DNA from: Lacticaseibacillus porcinae
Lineage (GTDB): Bacteria; Bacillota; Bacilli; Lactobacillales; Lactobacillaceae
NCBI RefSeq assembly: GCF_003946305.1
Contig: NZ_RHNS01000001.1
Coordinates: 434,001-498,000 of the forward strand
DNA length: 64,000 nucleotides
Direction of reading: 5' to 3'
Shown here: one piece after another, positions 33,901-41,997 of the stretch
Numbering within the stretch: the stretch's first letter is position 1
Layout: every line of letters begins with the position of its first letter
The notes under the pieces: model-generated
What the model was told of the DNA's origin: nothing
The model's database searches: none
Seen by the model: the letters and a program-made list of their open reading frames with translations, nothing else
Made by a program: the position numbers and the translations under genes

Positions 33901-33992
33901 GCAGTCAAAATGACCAACCAAGGTGTCCATAAGCCGATAAACCAGCCATTGCGCATCTTTAGACGCTTTTTCCCTTTCTTTTTCCAAGCCAT
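30930..33992 (-). CDS. Membrane-anchored GH3 glycosidase with permuted domain order
   Basis: A 1020-aa glycoside hydrolase family 3 protein with a membrane helix at each end (about 18-45 and 970-995, the latter followed by a basic tail). The usual order (catalytic barrel, then C domain, then Fn3-like) is changed: the GH3 C domain comes first (EGEVLLKNDGALPLKKASEVTPYGYA, from about 95), then the Fn3-like part (NTGKRAGKDVVQLYYSAPYTK), and the barrel comes last (FAGRNLEYFSEDPVLTGKMAA, KHFALNDEETNRQYF). The probable nucleophile is the Asp of GTTITDLIG. The catalytic part should face outside. It is last in the operon after GH3, GtrA and GT2, so it likely trims or remodels a surface glycan. Substrate unknown; membrane topology is inferred. 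Confidence 0.88.
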   Translation of the reverse strand: MAWKKKGKKRLKMRNGWFIGLWTPWLVILTALFAVASVMLFSNSGIIASYMGSGARKVTNTEKSSKLNANYYPLKTTNTTTARQNAEQVARKVGDEGEVLLKNDGALPLKKASEVTPYGYAYTHPAYTGTGAASASTANNITPNAALKQYFNVNQAAVKAMNNAKVQKLTEAKGTSKAVGAGILSNDSTIYGYDAGIYSDIKRNDQSTALVFITRQGNEGADKKMDGYSDGTRHYLALSQSEKQTIQAAKAQNKKVVAVIVSSNAMELTPLMQGEYEADAIVWMGNPGSQGFLSLAKILSGVVDPSGRLSDTYASDFTKDPTYQNMGEFNYTNVTRKNMSSWDPIQKFPAYYLEYQEGIYSGYRYYETAAKMDKSFTYGSLTNTGAIKQAGAVAYPFGYGLSYTSFNQHIAKYNVKNGKVQVAVSVQNTGKRAGKDVVQLYYSAPYTKLDQKLQIEKSDVNLAAFSKTKSLAPGETQTLKLSYPIEDMASYAYLMKNDDGSRGAYMLDAGNYGISLRNNSHDVIDTKTYHQDKTIWYNNKHPRQSEKDAQVATGIKASKVTAATNQFQQETDYMRKYSTIMSRTAWDKSFPKQQAGRQKAAGADVVAAIKASSTFNYKTDQELGNVKGSKVYSSTAPKSGEDNDVTLSDLRGKSYNDPEWDKLLNQIDYSKDAKQISKMLFASGYTTSKLNAIGKPTTWEQDGDTGLKFRNLQTSSWMSKPVFAATWNQPLIRKVGQAIGQEALTAGLSGWYAPGMNIHRSPFAGRNLEYFSEDPVLTGKMAASEIGGAGDEGLYTFIKHFALNDEETNRQYFLNTWADEQTMREVYLKGFEIAVKSAKMHVRYTTSDGKLATKIMPAATGLMTTQSCVGTTPGYANYALQTAVLRKEWGFTGTTITDLIGMNQNLMDQMTRAGGDLWLMMSFIANTKPADTTSPTALKMQRRAIHDLAYTTVNSAVFNGVAPGAKVHYAFAWWQWLMIGLDFLVAAFVIFMIWHFVRRIQDAKQNPERYKHSRRRAARA

Positions 33993-34006
33993 GATAAGCC
34001 CTCCAA

Positions 34007-35005
34007 TTAGTTAAATTTATACACGTGCCGCAGCACTTTGTAACACCCCACTGTGGTGAGCCTACCAACGGTACCTGGCAAGTTCACACTGCGTCCGATC
34101 AAGCTATGCCGAACGCGATGATATAATTGCGGTTCTTGATGTTTCATGTTTTGCCATAATGCTTGTTTGCGCGAAAGACTGATCTGACTCCCATCATGGA
34201 GTAATAATACTGATGAGATCCCGGTAATAATAGCAACATAATGGGCGAGATACCGACGCAACGCCGGTTCGACTTGCGCTTGCATCGCTTGATAATCTTG
34301 CATCAGGCGGTGATTAATTGCGAGTTGTTGGTCAATGCGACCAAACATTACTTTTTCATTGACTGATTGACCAACCCGTCCGATCACATATTGATATAAA
34401 TCCAAATCCCAATATCGAATGGTGTGAACTGCGATCAGCGGCTCAAACACAAACAGTGAATCTTCATAATAAGTGTGCGCCGGGAGATTCAAGTTCACCT
34501 CTCGTAATAATTGCGTCCGGTAAGTCACTGAATGCATCAAGAAATATTTTCCGACTCGCAGTTTCACGCGTTCCCAACCAAAAATTTCATGTTGTGGGAC
34601 CTCACGACGAAACCGCATCGGTCGTTGATTATGTTTTGCTTTATCATAAACATAATTGGTCAACGCCAAGTCGATCAACGGCGAGGCCGCTAGTTCTGAT
34701 AGCCACTGCTTAAAAGCAACAGGCGCCAGCCAATCATCAGAATCGACCACTTTAAAGTATGTCCCAGAGGCTTCAGCCAGTCCTGAATTGATTGCTGCCC
34801 CGTGACCGCCGTTTACCTGATGGATCACCTGAACATTGCGATTTTGCCCGGCATATTCGTCGGCAATTTCCCCAGTATGATCGATTGACCCGTCATCGAC
34901 GATAATGATCTCCACTGTTGGGCCACCGACAAGCAATGAGTCAACGCAGCGGTTTAATTCTTTTTCGGCATTATACGCCGGAACAACCACAGTTAATAAC
35001 GACAT
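34007..35005 (-). CDS. Family 2 glycosyltransferase
   Basis: A 332-aa GT2 (GT-A fold) enzyme that moves a sugar from a nucleotide donor to a lipid or glycan. Seen are LTVVVPAYNAEKELNRCVDSLL, EIIIVDDGSIDHT (nucleotide-binding Asp), VNGGHGAAINSGL and the metal-binding VVDSDDW. The C-terminal half is helical without clear membrane spans. The open frame begins at 35194 but the ATG at 35005 (MSLLTVVV) is eight bases after AAAGGAG. It follows GtrA by five bases, the common pairing in which GT2 charges polyprenyl phosphate and GtrA-type proteins help flip it. Confidence 0.9.
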   Translation of the reverse strand: MSLLTVVVPAYNAEKELNRCVDSLLVGGPTVEIIIVDDGSIDHTGEIADEYAGQNRNVQVIHQVNGGHGAAINSGLAEASGTYFKVVDSDDWLAPVAFKQWLSELAASPLIDLALTNYVYDKAKHNQRPMRFRREVPQHEIFGWERVKLRVGKYFLMHSVTYRTQLLREVNLNLPAHTYYEDSLFVFEPLIAVHTIRYWDLDLYQYVIGRVGQSVNEKVMFGRIDQQLAINHRLMQDYQAMQAQVEPALRRYLAHYVAIITGISSVLLLHDGSQISLSRKQALWQNMKHQEPQLYHRVRHSLIGRSVNLPGTVGRLTTVGCYKVLRHVYKFN

Positions 35006-35010
35006 TCTCA

Positions 35011-35511
35011 TCACTCCTTTTTCATGACTTTGAACTTCAACATCGGGTAGTTGATCACCACTTGAAGCACGATGTTTAAGACATTGGCAAGCGTCGCCGC
35101 CAACCCGCCGACATATGGGCTTAAAAAGGCGATCACATGCGGCGGCAACCACACTGAAACCAGTCCTGCAAACACCACCGTGCCGATGTACCACGGCAGA
35201 GATTTGGCAATGTTATTGTTGGCACCAAAGACGATGTAGCGTTGGACGAAGTAATTGACGACTTGTGCCAGCACATAAGCCAAAAGAAATGAGGTGAAGC
35301 CCCCTAAGCCACCATCTTTCACCGGATAATCAAAGATGAACCAATGAAACGCCTGCGTGGCCAGCGATTTGAAGAAGATCCCGGTACCTAACCACAACAC
35401 GATGAAGTTGGTAATCGTCGCGGCATTGCTCATGACATTGAACAAAATGAATTCATATAAATCTGGATGTCGGGCTTTGAACCCACGTAAGGCACTGACG
35501 ATTTTAAACAT
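35011..35511 (-). CDS. GtrA-family membrane protein
   Basis: A 166-aa protein with four predicted helices (about 25-45, 65-85, 100-120, 130-152) typical of GtrA/DPMS3 proteins, thought to help move polyprenyl-phosphate-linked sugars across the membrane. Recognisable segments are LYEFILFNVMSNAATITNFIVLW and a FLLAYVLAQVVNYFVQRYIVF helix. ATG 35511 has GGAGG ten bases upstream and overlaps the GH3 stop by eight bases. With the GT2 gene downstream it forms a glycan-decoration cassette. Confidence 0.87.
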   Translation of the reverse strand: MFKIVSALRGFKARHPDLYEFILFNVMSNAATITNFIVLWLGTGIFFKSLATQAFHWFIFDYPVKDGGLGGFTSFLLAYVLAQVVNYFVQRYIVFGANNNIAKSLPWYIGTVVFAGLVSVWLPPHVIAFLSPYVGGLAATLANVLNIVLQVVINYPMLKFKVMKKE

Positions 35512-37921
35512 GATCTTGGGCCTCCAACTTCTCACGCAATTCACGACTGGCACGTCGATTGGCAAAGTATCCGCGGATCAATCGACTTAACCCCCGCCAG
35601 AAGTGCCCATTCACAGCCGTCACCATGGCATCTACCATATCGCCACTCACCGTACCATTGGTCATTTTGGCGATGGCGCGCAGAGGCATATTATAAATGA
35701 ACAGCAGATTCAAACTCGATTCCCCTTTAGCAGCTAACTTGGTTAACTTGTGATCGATATATCGCGCGATCGTGCGGGCTAACCATAAATGTGCAGTGGC
35801 AAGATCGCCGATGGTACTTGTCGTGGTGATCACACCAGGCGTCACGACGACGGCATTTTCCTGAGGTGCAAGCATTCGGTCGATTTCTTCAGCATCAGCT
35901 TTAGTCACGGCGCCGCTGAAGTAATGCGGTAAGTTAACTTGTGATTGCGGATGAACGCCTTCAACTTCCCAATCGGCGGATAACAATAAGTCACGGGAGC
36001 TTGAACCCACTTCAATGCGGTAGCGACCACTGGGGATGACCCAATCATTCGCCGCAGGATCCCAAGCTCTGAAACTATAGTCATCAAATGGGATCGTCAC
36101 GCTTTGGCTTTCACCTGGCGCTAACTTGATTTTGGTAAAGCCTTTTAGTTCACGTTTGGGGTGATACAACGCAGTATCTGCAGAGGCGATGTACAATTGT
36201 GCAATTTCAGCACCTGCGCGCTTGCCAGTGTTCGTTAATACAAAATGTGCGCCGCCTACATCGACTTTCAAATCACGATATTCAAAACTGGTGTAGCTCA
36301 ACCCGAAGCCAAATGGAAATGCCACTGGTTTCTCGACGGCATCATAGTAACGATAGCCGACATAAAGCGATTCTTTGTACATGGCATTCACATCTGCACT
36401 GGGGAAATCATCACCAAATGGCACCTCTGCATAACTGATCGGCTTGGTTTCTGCAAGTTTTCCGCTAGGATTGACCACCCCGAGCAGAACGTCACATAAC
36501 GCGCTGGCACTGGCTTCACCAGTCAAACTTTGGTCGATCAACGCAGAAACATGTTGCTGCCAAGCCATTTCAACAGGAGCACCTGCAGATAAGATTGCAA
36601 CGATCGGGGTATCAGTTTTGGCAAGGGCTTCGATTAAAGCCACTTGATGAGCTGGTAAAGCCATATCATCGCGATCTTTGCCTTCGCTTTCCTTTGCTTC
36701 ATCAAGGCCCACGAAGATTAACGCGACATCACTTTGAGTGGCTATTTGAGCAGCTTCTGCGATCAACGCCTCGTTTGGTTTCCCAACGCGGTCAAATCCT
36801 TGCGCGTAGCCCACCACATTCAAAAGTTTCCCAGCAACTTGTTTGAAAGATTCAACATTTTCGGCGTTAACAGCACTGGACCCGGCGCCTTGATACCGTG
36901 GCTTATCAGCAAAATCGCCGATGATTGCTACCTTCGTCGTTGCGTTCAGTGGCAATAGCTCACTTTCGTTTTTCAACAAGACCATCGAAGCTTCCGCAGC
37001 TTTACGAGCGACTTGATGATGCTTTTCAAAATCAGCTTCTCCGCTTGACGGCAAGGTGTGCACTTGCGTATCAGCGACGATTTTTAAATATTCCGCGACG
37101 CGATCATCTAATACTTTTTCATCTAAGCGACCACTGTTCACCGCATCGATCAATTCTTTCGGGCCAACCATCCCAGTGCTTGGCATTTCAAGATTGGAGC
37201 CGGCTTTGACCCCTTCAATATGGTCATTGTCACCGCCCCAATCGGTGATGACAATACCATCAAATCCCCAATCGTCACGCAACGTTTTTTGCAGTAACTG
37301 CGAATCCTCGTTGGCGTATGTCCCATTGATTTGGTTATATGATGACATGATCGCCTTAGGATGGCCTTCTTTGACTGCGATTTCAAAGTTGTTCAAATAC
37401 AATTCATGTAATGCGCGTTGATCAATTACTGAGTTAGACGCCATCCGCCGCAACTCTTGACTGTTCACGGCAAAATGTTTCGGACAAGCGATCGTTCCAG
37501 TGCTTTGGACCCCGCGAATGTACCCTGCTGCCATGCGACCAGCAAGGATGGGGTCTTCACTGTAATATTCGAAATTGCGGCCACATAAAGGATTTTTTTG
37601 AATGTTCATGGCTGGGCCAAGGATCCCTTGAACATCAGCGGTGACACATTCTTCACCAATTGCCTGACCGACGGCTGCCGTAATTTTCGGATCCCAACTA
37701 TTTGCCAACGCCACGCCAGATGGAAAGCTTGTGGCTTTAATACTGCCGTTTAACCCGAGATGGTCGGCAGCCCCTTCTTGTTTGCGCAAACCGGAGGGGC
37801 CATCGGATAACGCTAAAGCGGGAATATTGGCACTGTTAATGCCGAATGTATCAAATGTCGTGCGCCCTGAAAGCAAGGCGGCTTTTTGTTCTAGCGTAAG
37901 TTGAAGTTTTTGATTGGTCAT
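35504..37921 (-). CDS. GH3 beta-glucosidase-like hydrolase, cytoplasmic
   Basis: An 805-aa GH3 enzyme in normal domain order. The barrel has ALALSDGPSGLR, CGRNFEYYSEDPILAGRMAA, KHFAVNSQELRR and the nucleophile Asp in GIVITDWGGDND (about residue 240). The C domain starts near MVLLKNESELLPL and the Fn3-like domain has NTGKRAGAEIAQLYIAS. About 120 extra residues at the C-terminus (ending RASRELREKLEAQDHV) lie outside the family core and contain amphipathic helices. No signal peptide is present. ATG 37921 follows AAGGAGGG. It heads the glycan operon, with a cre-like box upstream, suggesting carbon catabolite control. Probably cleaves beta-glucosides; substrate not provable. Confidence 0.92.
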   Translation of the reverse strand: MTNQKLQLTLEQKAALLSGRTTFDTFGINSANIPALALSDGPSGLRKQEGAADHLGLNGSIKATSFPSGVALANSWDPKITAAVGQAIGEECVTADVQGILGPAMNIQKNPLCGRNFEYYSEDPILAGRMAAGYIRGVQSTGTIACPKHFAVNSQELRRMASNSVIDQRALHELYLNNFEIAVKEGHPKAIMSSYNQINGTYANEDSQLLQKTLRDDWGFDGIVITDWGGDNDHIEGVKAGSNLEMPSTGMVGPKELIDAVNSGRLDEKVLDDRVAEYLKIVADTQVHTLPSSGEADFEKHHQVARKAAEASMVLLKNESELLPLNATTKVAIIGDFADKPRYQGAGSSAVNAENVESFKQVAGKLLNVVGYAQGFDRVGKPNEALIAEAAQIATQSDVALIFVGLDEAKESEGKDRDDMALPAHQVALIEALAKTDTPIVAILSAGAPVEMAWQQHVSALIDQSLTGEASASALCDVLLGVVNPSGKLAETKPISYAEVPFGDDFPSADVNAMYKESLYVGYRYYDAVEKPVAFPFGFGLSYTSFEYRDLKVDVGGAHFVLTNTGKRAGAEIAQLYIASADTALYHPKRELKGFTKIKLAPGESQSVTIPFDDYSFRAWDPAANDWVIPSGRYRIEVGSSSRDLLLSADWEVEGVHPQSQVNLPHYFSGAVTKADAEEIDRMLAPQENAVVVTPGVITTTSTIGDLATAHLWLARTIARYIDHKLTKLAAKGESSLNLLFIYNMPLRAIAKMTNGTVSGDMVDAMVTAVNGHFWRGLSRLIRGYFANRRASRELREKLEAQDHV

Positions 37922-37994
37922 ATTCGCCCTCCTTTTCAACATCTTCACCATACCGGCAAGTGCAGTTTGAGAAAAGGCTTTCTTCATAATCTGT

Positions 37995-38008
37995 CGAAAG
38001 CGCTACAT
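37995..38008 (-). promoter_or_regulatory. cre-like box in the divergent GH3 / two-component region
   Basis: CGAAAGCGCTACAT matches the CcpA consensus TGWAARCGYTWNCW at 12 of 14 positions and holds the core AAAGCGCT. It lies 74 bp before the GH3 start and 67 bp before the response regulator. Confidence 0.5.
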
Positions 38009-38074
38009 AACCTGTTCGTTCAGCAATTGAAAGTCATCGCCAATTTGATTATTCTGATTATGGGAGGAGATCAC

Positions 38075-38782
38075 ATGAAAATTGCAATTGTAGAAGACGA
38101 CGACCGCACTGCAGCAGACTTTGCCAACTTAGTCACTGCCTATGGTCAACAACATGACCTCACCCTACAGCTGACTCGCTTCACTGACGGATTAGGATTA
38201 GTGGATCACTATCGACCAGAATTTGACGTCATCTATTTAGATGTCCAAATGGCACACATGGACGGGATGACTGCCGCCAAACGCATTCGGCAACAAGATC
38301 GTCAGGTGTTGATCGTTTTTGTCACGAATTATGTGCAATATGCGATCGATGGGTATGCCGTCAATGCGTTGGACTTCTTGTTAAAGCCGGTGACCGCGTT
38401 TGCTTTTGCGGAACACTTCAAGAAAGTGGCAGCCAAGCTCGCCGTGGCTGATGTGCCAAGTCTGACCTTGCGGATCGATGGGGAATTGGTGAAGCTGCCG
38501 ATCAATGAACTGACTTACATTGAAAGCAACGGCCATTATTTAACAGTTCATACCACAAACCAAGACTTCTCATTAATCGAATCACTGAAAAATATTGAAG
38601 AAACGTTATTGCCTCATCACTTTTTCCGGTGCAATAATTCTTATCTCGTTAACCTCGCTCAAGTCACTGGCATTCAAGATGGTGACGCTTTAGTTGCAGG
38701 CACACCATTGCGGATCAGTCGCCCTAGAAAGAAAGCCTTTATGCAGGCACTGACTGATTATTTAGGAGATGAACTGCTATGA
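38075..38782 (+). CDS. LytTR-family response regulator (AgrA-like)
   Basis: A 235-aa response regulator. The receiver domain begins MKIAIVEDDDRTAADF; the phospho-acceptor is Asp56 in VIYLDVQMAHMDG, and the conserved Lys is in LDFLLKPV. The LytTR DNA-binding domain (about 125-235) has INELTYIESNGHYLTVHT and FFRCNNSYLVNL. GGGAGGAG precedes ATG 38075; the longer frame has no ribosome site. It overlaps the kinase gene by four bases. Such pairs in lactobacilli usually answer peptide pheromones or envelope signals. Confidence 0.93.
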   Translation: MKIAIVEDDDRTAADFANLVTAYGQQHDLTLQLTRFTDGLGLVDHYRPEFDVIYLDVQMAHMDGMTAAKRIRQQDRQVLIVFVTNYVQYAIDGYAVNALDFLLKPVTAFAFAEHFKKVAAKLAVADVPSLTLRIDGELVKLPINELTYIESNGHYLTVHTTNQDFSLIESLKNIEETLLPHHFFRCNNSYLVNLAQVTGIQDGDALVAGTPLRISRPRKKAFMQALTDYLGDELL

Positions 38783-40089
38783 TCACAACGAATCTCCCTG
38801 ATATCCCGCGTTTTTATACGGCCATCGCTGAATGGCTTGCATGCTTGGTCGTGTTGTTGCCGCTGGCTAAAAAGCCGCATTGGCGCTTGAACTTTGTTTT
38901 ATGTGGGTTGGGACAAGTCGCCTTGCAACTATGGTGTGGCACTTGGACACTAGTGCTTTGGGTGCCGGGGATGTTGTTAAATGTCTTCTGGATGGGCGTG
39001 ACGATTTGGCTAGGTAGTGAGGCCCCGTTAGCAAATCTCGGTTATGCCTTGGCCAAAGCTTTCATCTTTGCTGAGTTCAGTGCCAGTATTGCTTGGCAAC
39101 TTTATTGCATTTTCTTTTGGCAAAACAATATTCGCGCCAGTTGGCTCACCGCGATCGTCATGATCGTCGCTTACATCATTCTCAATGTGGGTTATGGTTG
39201 GTTAAATCGCCGCGATTCGCATGTCGAACCAATTACCGTTGGTCGCAGCGCGTTGCTTTCAGCACTTTTGACCGCATTGATCGTATTTGCCGTTGCCAAC
39301 CTAGGGTTTCTGCTGGCGCGGACCCAATTTCAATTAGGGAATGCGACCACTGTCTTTGTCTTTCGGACCTTAGTTGATTTATGTGGATTATTGATTTTGG
39401 CGCTACAAGCGGATTCTCAACAAGAAAGTCGACTACAAGATGAACTTTCTGCCATCGACCGGATGTTTCAAACCCAATATGATCAATACACCGCTTATAA
39501 AGCCTCCAGCAAAGTGATCCGCCGGCAGTTCCATGACCTCAAACATCAAATGGCGGTGATTTTGCAAGAAGACAACGCCGACGTCCGCAGTCAATATCTC
39601 GCCGAGCTCAACGACGCCATCAATACTTACTCAGCAACCATCAGTACTGGCAACGCCGTATTAGACACCGTCCTTTCACAAAAAAACGCCACAGCTTTAG
39701 CCCAACATATTGATTTGACCTGTTTTGCCGATGGCAGTGCTTTAGCCTTTATGGACGCCATGGATATTGCCAGTCTCTTCGGCAATGCCTTAGACAATGC
39801 CATTGAATCTGTCAGCAAAATTCCTGATCACGATCGTCGGTTGATCGAAGTGAGAATTGCCCGAAAACTGGACTTGTTAGTGTTAAGCTTCAAAAATGTT
39901 TCCGACAGTGCCCCAGAATTTGATGGCGACATCCCCAAAACAACGAAGCAAGACACCACAGCTCACGGTTACGGGTTGAAGAATATTGCCTACATCGTCC
40001 GCAAATACAATGGGCAAATGACGATCAATGTCAAAGACGGGTGGTTTATGTTGAAAGTCATTGTTCCGATCCCTCAATCAGTCAAATAA
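38779..40089 (+). CDS. Receptor histidine kinase of the AgrC/ComD (HPK10) type
   Basis: A 436-aa sensor with six or seven N-terminal membrane helices (1-205), a short linker coiled coil, and an atypical kinase domain: the phosphorylated His in RRQFHDLKHQMAV, N box SLFGNALDNAIESV, and G box TTAHGYGLKNIAYIVRKYNG. This is the layout of kinases for peptide pheromones. No small pheromone precursor or processing gene of the AgrD/AgrB kind is visible next to it. It is translated from an ATGA overlap with the regulator. Confidence 0.93.
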   Translation: MITTNLPDIPRFYTAIAEWLACLVVLLPLAKKPHWRLNFVLCGLGQVALQLWCGTWTLVLWVPGMLLNVFWMGVTIWLGSEAPLANLGYALAKAFIFAEFSASIAWQLYCIFFWQNNIRASWLTAIVMIVAYIILNVGYGWLNRRDSHVEPITVGRSALLSALLTALIVFAVANLGFLLARTQFQLGNATTVFVFRTLVDLCGLLILALQADSQQESRLQDELSAIDRMFQTQYDQYTAYKASSKVIRRQFHDLKHQMAVILQEDNADVRSQYLAELNDAINTYSATISTGNAVLDTVLSQKNATALAQHIDLTCFADGSALAFMDAMDIASLFGNALDNAIESVSKIPDHDRRLIEVRIARKLDLLVLSFKNVSDSAPEFDGDIPKTTKQDTTAHGYGLKNIAYIVRKYNGQMTINVKDGWFMLKVIVPIPQSVK

Positions 40090-40115
40090 CTTTACTTTCG
40101 AATTCCTAAACACTC

Positions 40116-40157
40116 AAATGGCCTGTTTCCTTCAATGCTGGGAACAGGTCATTTTCA
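40116..40157 (+). terminator. Terminator of the two-component operon
   Basis: AATGGCCTGTTTC / GGGAACAGGTCATT form an imperfect stem with a short loop, followed by TTTTC. Confidence 0.7.
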
Positions 40158-40245
40158 TGAGGGTGATTTCGAGATAGGACCTGGAAAAAACGAGAATATC
40201 GATTAAGGAAATTTGAAGCATTCACGCAATGATTTGTCACAATTT

Positions 40246-40259
40246 TGTAAGCGCAATTA
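40246..40259 (+). promoter_or_regulatory. Weak cre-like box before the secreted Thr-rich protein
   Basis: TGTAAGCGCAATTA agrees with TGWAARCGYTWNCW at 12 of 14 positions, 47 bp before the proposed start, and is directly followed by an AT-rich possible -10 region. Confidence 0.3.
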
Positions 40260-40305
40260 TGATAATATTAATTTCAAGAAATACCAGACAAAGGGGAATG
40301 TCGAA

Positions 40306-41229
40306 TTGGGGAAAAAGACACAATGTGCGCTTGCTTTCGCGGTGATGGTCGTCGCTCTCATTAGCGTGACTGCCGCTGCTGTGAGCGCGAAGCCAACGAC
40401 CACTGAACACCACACCACTAAAGTCGTCACCGTTAAAAAAGTCGCAGTCAAACAAGAAAATCCATATGAGAATTTATCAACGCAACGTCAAAAAGTGGTG
40501 AAAGCCGCTGACCTAGCCACATTAAAAGCAGTGAAAGCCAAACTTGCCGGGCAGTCTGATGACGCGATCACCGCTGCCTTAACCGATGCCACGACTAAAG
40601 CAACCGCTATTTCCGGTGCCGATACAGATACGACAACTCTGCGCGAGACTTTCACCAACATTTTAGCCGTGGTGAAAGCACCGAACACCACGACTTTGCA
40701 AACGGCGCGTACCTCGATGAAATGGCTGTTTGATTCAACCCTCGCTAAGTACCTCACCAAAACTTACGCCACTAACCTGATCAAGCTTGTTGCCAAGGCC
40801 ACTGGCCAAACCACTGCGGCAGTTCGCGATGCCTCACAACCATTAACTTCCGAACAATATCAGGCAAAACAAGACGCCGCTGCCAAAGTGCAAGCTGCCG
40901 CCGTTGCCAATGCTGCCGCGGCATCGACTGCTGCAACAAACGCTGATACCCAAGCAACTGACACGCAAGCGACGACTGTGACGCAAACACCTACATATAC
41001 GCAAACGACAGATGATAGCGATGCGACGACGCAATGGACCTACACTGTGCCATCACAAGAAACTACCACACAAACAACGCCGTCAACTTCAACAGACACA
41101 CAGACTGAACCAACGACAACCACGCCAACAACAGATAACAGCACCTCAACTGCTACGTCTACCACCACTGATTTAACGGTAGGCGGATCTGCCAATGCCA
41201 CCTCACCATCGCAAACCGGTAGCAACTAG
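40306..41229 (+). CDS. Secreted Ala/Thr-rich protein
   Basis: A 307-aa exported protein of unknown function. I start it at TTG 40306, nine bases after AAGGGG; this gives a standard signal peptide MGKKTQCALAFAVMVVALISVT ending AAAVSAKP, whereas the longer frame from 40213 would bury it. Residues about 50-190 are helical (LSTQRQKVVKAADLATLKAVKAKL). The last 110 residues are a Thr/Ser/Gln-rich, probably extended tail (TTTPTTDNSTSTATSTTTD). There is no LPxTG, membrane helix or known wall-binding repeat, so it is either released or held by its basic mature N-terminus. Confidence 0.72.
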   Translation: MGKKTQCALAFAVMVVALISVTAAAVSAKPTTTEHHTTKVVTVKKVAVKQENPYENLSTQRQKVVKAADLATLKAVKAKLAGQSDDAITAALTDATTKATAISGADTDTTTLRETFTNILAVVKAPNTTTLQTARTSMKWLFDSTLAKYLTKTYATNLIKLVAKATGQTTAAVRDASQPLTSEQYQAKQDAAAKVQAAAVANAAAASTAATNADTQATDTQATTVTQTPTYTQTTDDSDATTQWTYTVPSQETTTQTTPSTSTDTQTEPTTTTPTTDNSTSTATSTTTDLTVGGSANATSPSQTGSN

Positions 41230-41248
41230 AAATCAATTGAAGTGAGCT

Positions 41249-41280
41249 AAAAGTCGATTCAAACGAGTCGACTTTTTATA
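41249..41280 (+). terminator. Terminator after the secreted protein
   Basis: AAAAGTCGA / TCGACTTTT perfect stem, ten-base loop, then TTATA. Confidence 0.75.
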
Positions 41281-41403
41281 TGCTTATGACCATCATCACA
41301 TGAACACATATTTTCACAAGTTTTTCGTCAGAACTGTGTCTTATCACCTATGTTATGTTAAGACAGCGCCTAGGCGCCAATAAACTCTCGGAGGAACTCT
41401 CAA

Positions 41404-41949
41404 TTGAAGCAGCATCCTAAACTGATCTTCTCCATCTTGACAGTCGTCGGCATCACCTTGATTATTGCCGGCTTTCTTTTCTTTAGCGCCAAAAGTCAGC
41501 AATATGAAGGCAACTTGTACAAGTCCTATACCAAAAGTATCGATGCTTTCTACGTCGCCGACGATCAAAAACTCGCCGTGGAGATTGTTGAGTATCAGGC
41601 TAAAGCCGACAACACCTATCACCAGATCGTGATCGATCGCCCACTCGTCAAAACTGACGGCGACATCCATTCACAGCACGCCACCAATTACATCAGCTTG
41701 ACATACGCCACTGAAGGCGCCATGAATCACGATCAGCCTGCAAAATATTATTTTGGCAAACTCAAAAAAGATGACAATCAATTAGCCATAGACTCATTAG
41801 CACCACTAACGATGACCAACACTTACGGTCAACCTAAGCAAGTCGCTCGCATGACGCTGGTGAAAGAACATGCCAAGTTCTATGATGCTGAAGGCTACAA
41901 GAATCTCGCCGAAAAAGCTCACGCAACGCGCTTATCTAAACGACCCTAA
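41404..41949 (+). CDS. Membrane-anchored extracellular protein, unknown
   Basis: A 181-aa protein with one N-terminal helix (about 8-28, ILTVVGITLIIAGFLFF) and an external domain of 150 residues, rich in Asp, Lys and Tyr, that I do not recognise. The start is TTG 41404, nine bases after GGAGG; no better codon is near. It stands alone between terminators. Confidence 0.7.
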   Translation: MKQHPKLIFSILTVVGITLIIAGFLFFSAKSQQYEGNLYKSYTKSIDAFYVADDQKLAVEIVEYQAKADNTYHQIVIDRPLVKTDGDIHSQHATNYISLTYATEGAMNHDQPAKYYFGKLKKDDNQLAIDSLAPLTMTNTYGQPKQVARMTLVKEHAKFYDAEGYKNLAEKAHATRLSKRP

Positions 41950-41997
41950 AAAAATAGGCTTGATCCAAGTGCAGAAAACTTGGATCGGGCCTATTTG
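41950..41997. terminator. Bidirectional terminator
   Basis: AAATAGGC..GATCCAAGT / ACTTGGATC..GCCTATTT long stem, A-rich on the left and TTTG on the right, between two convergent genes. Confidence 0.8.
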
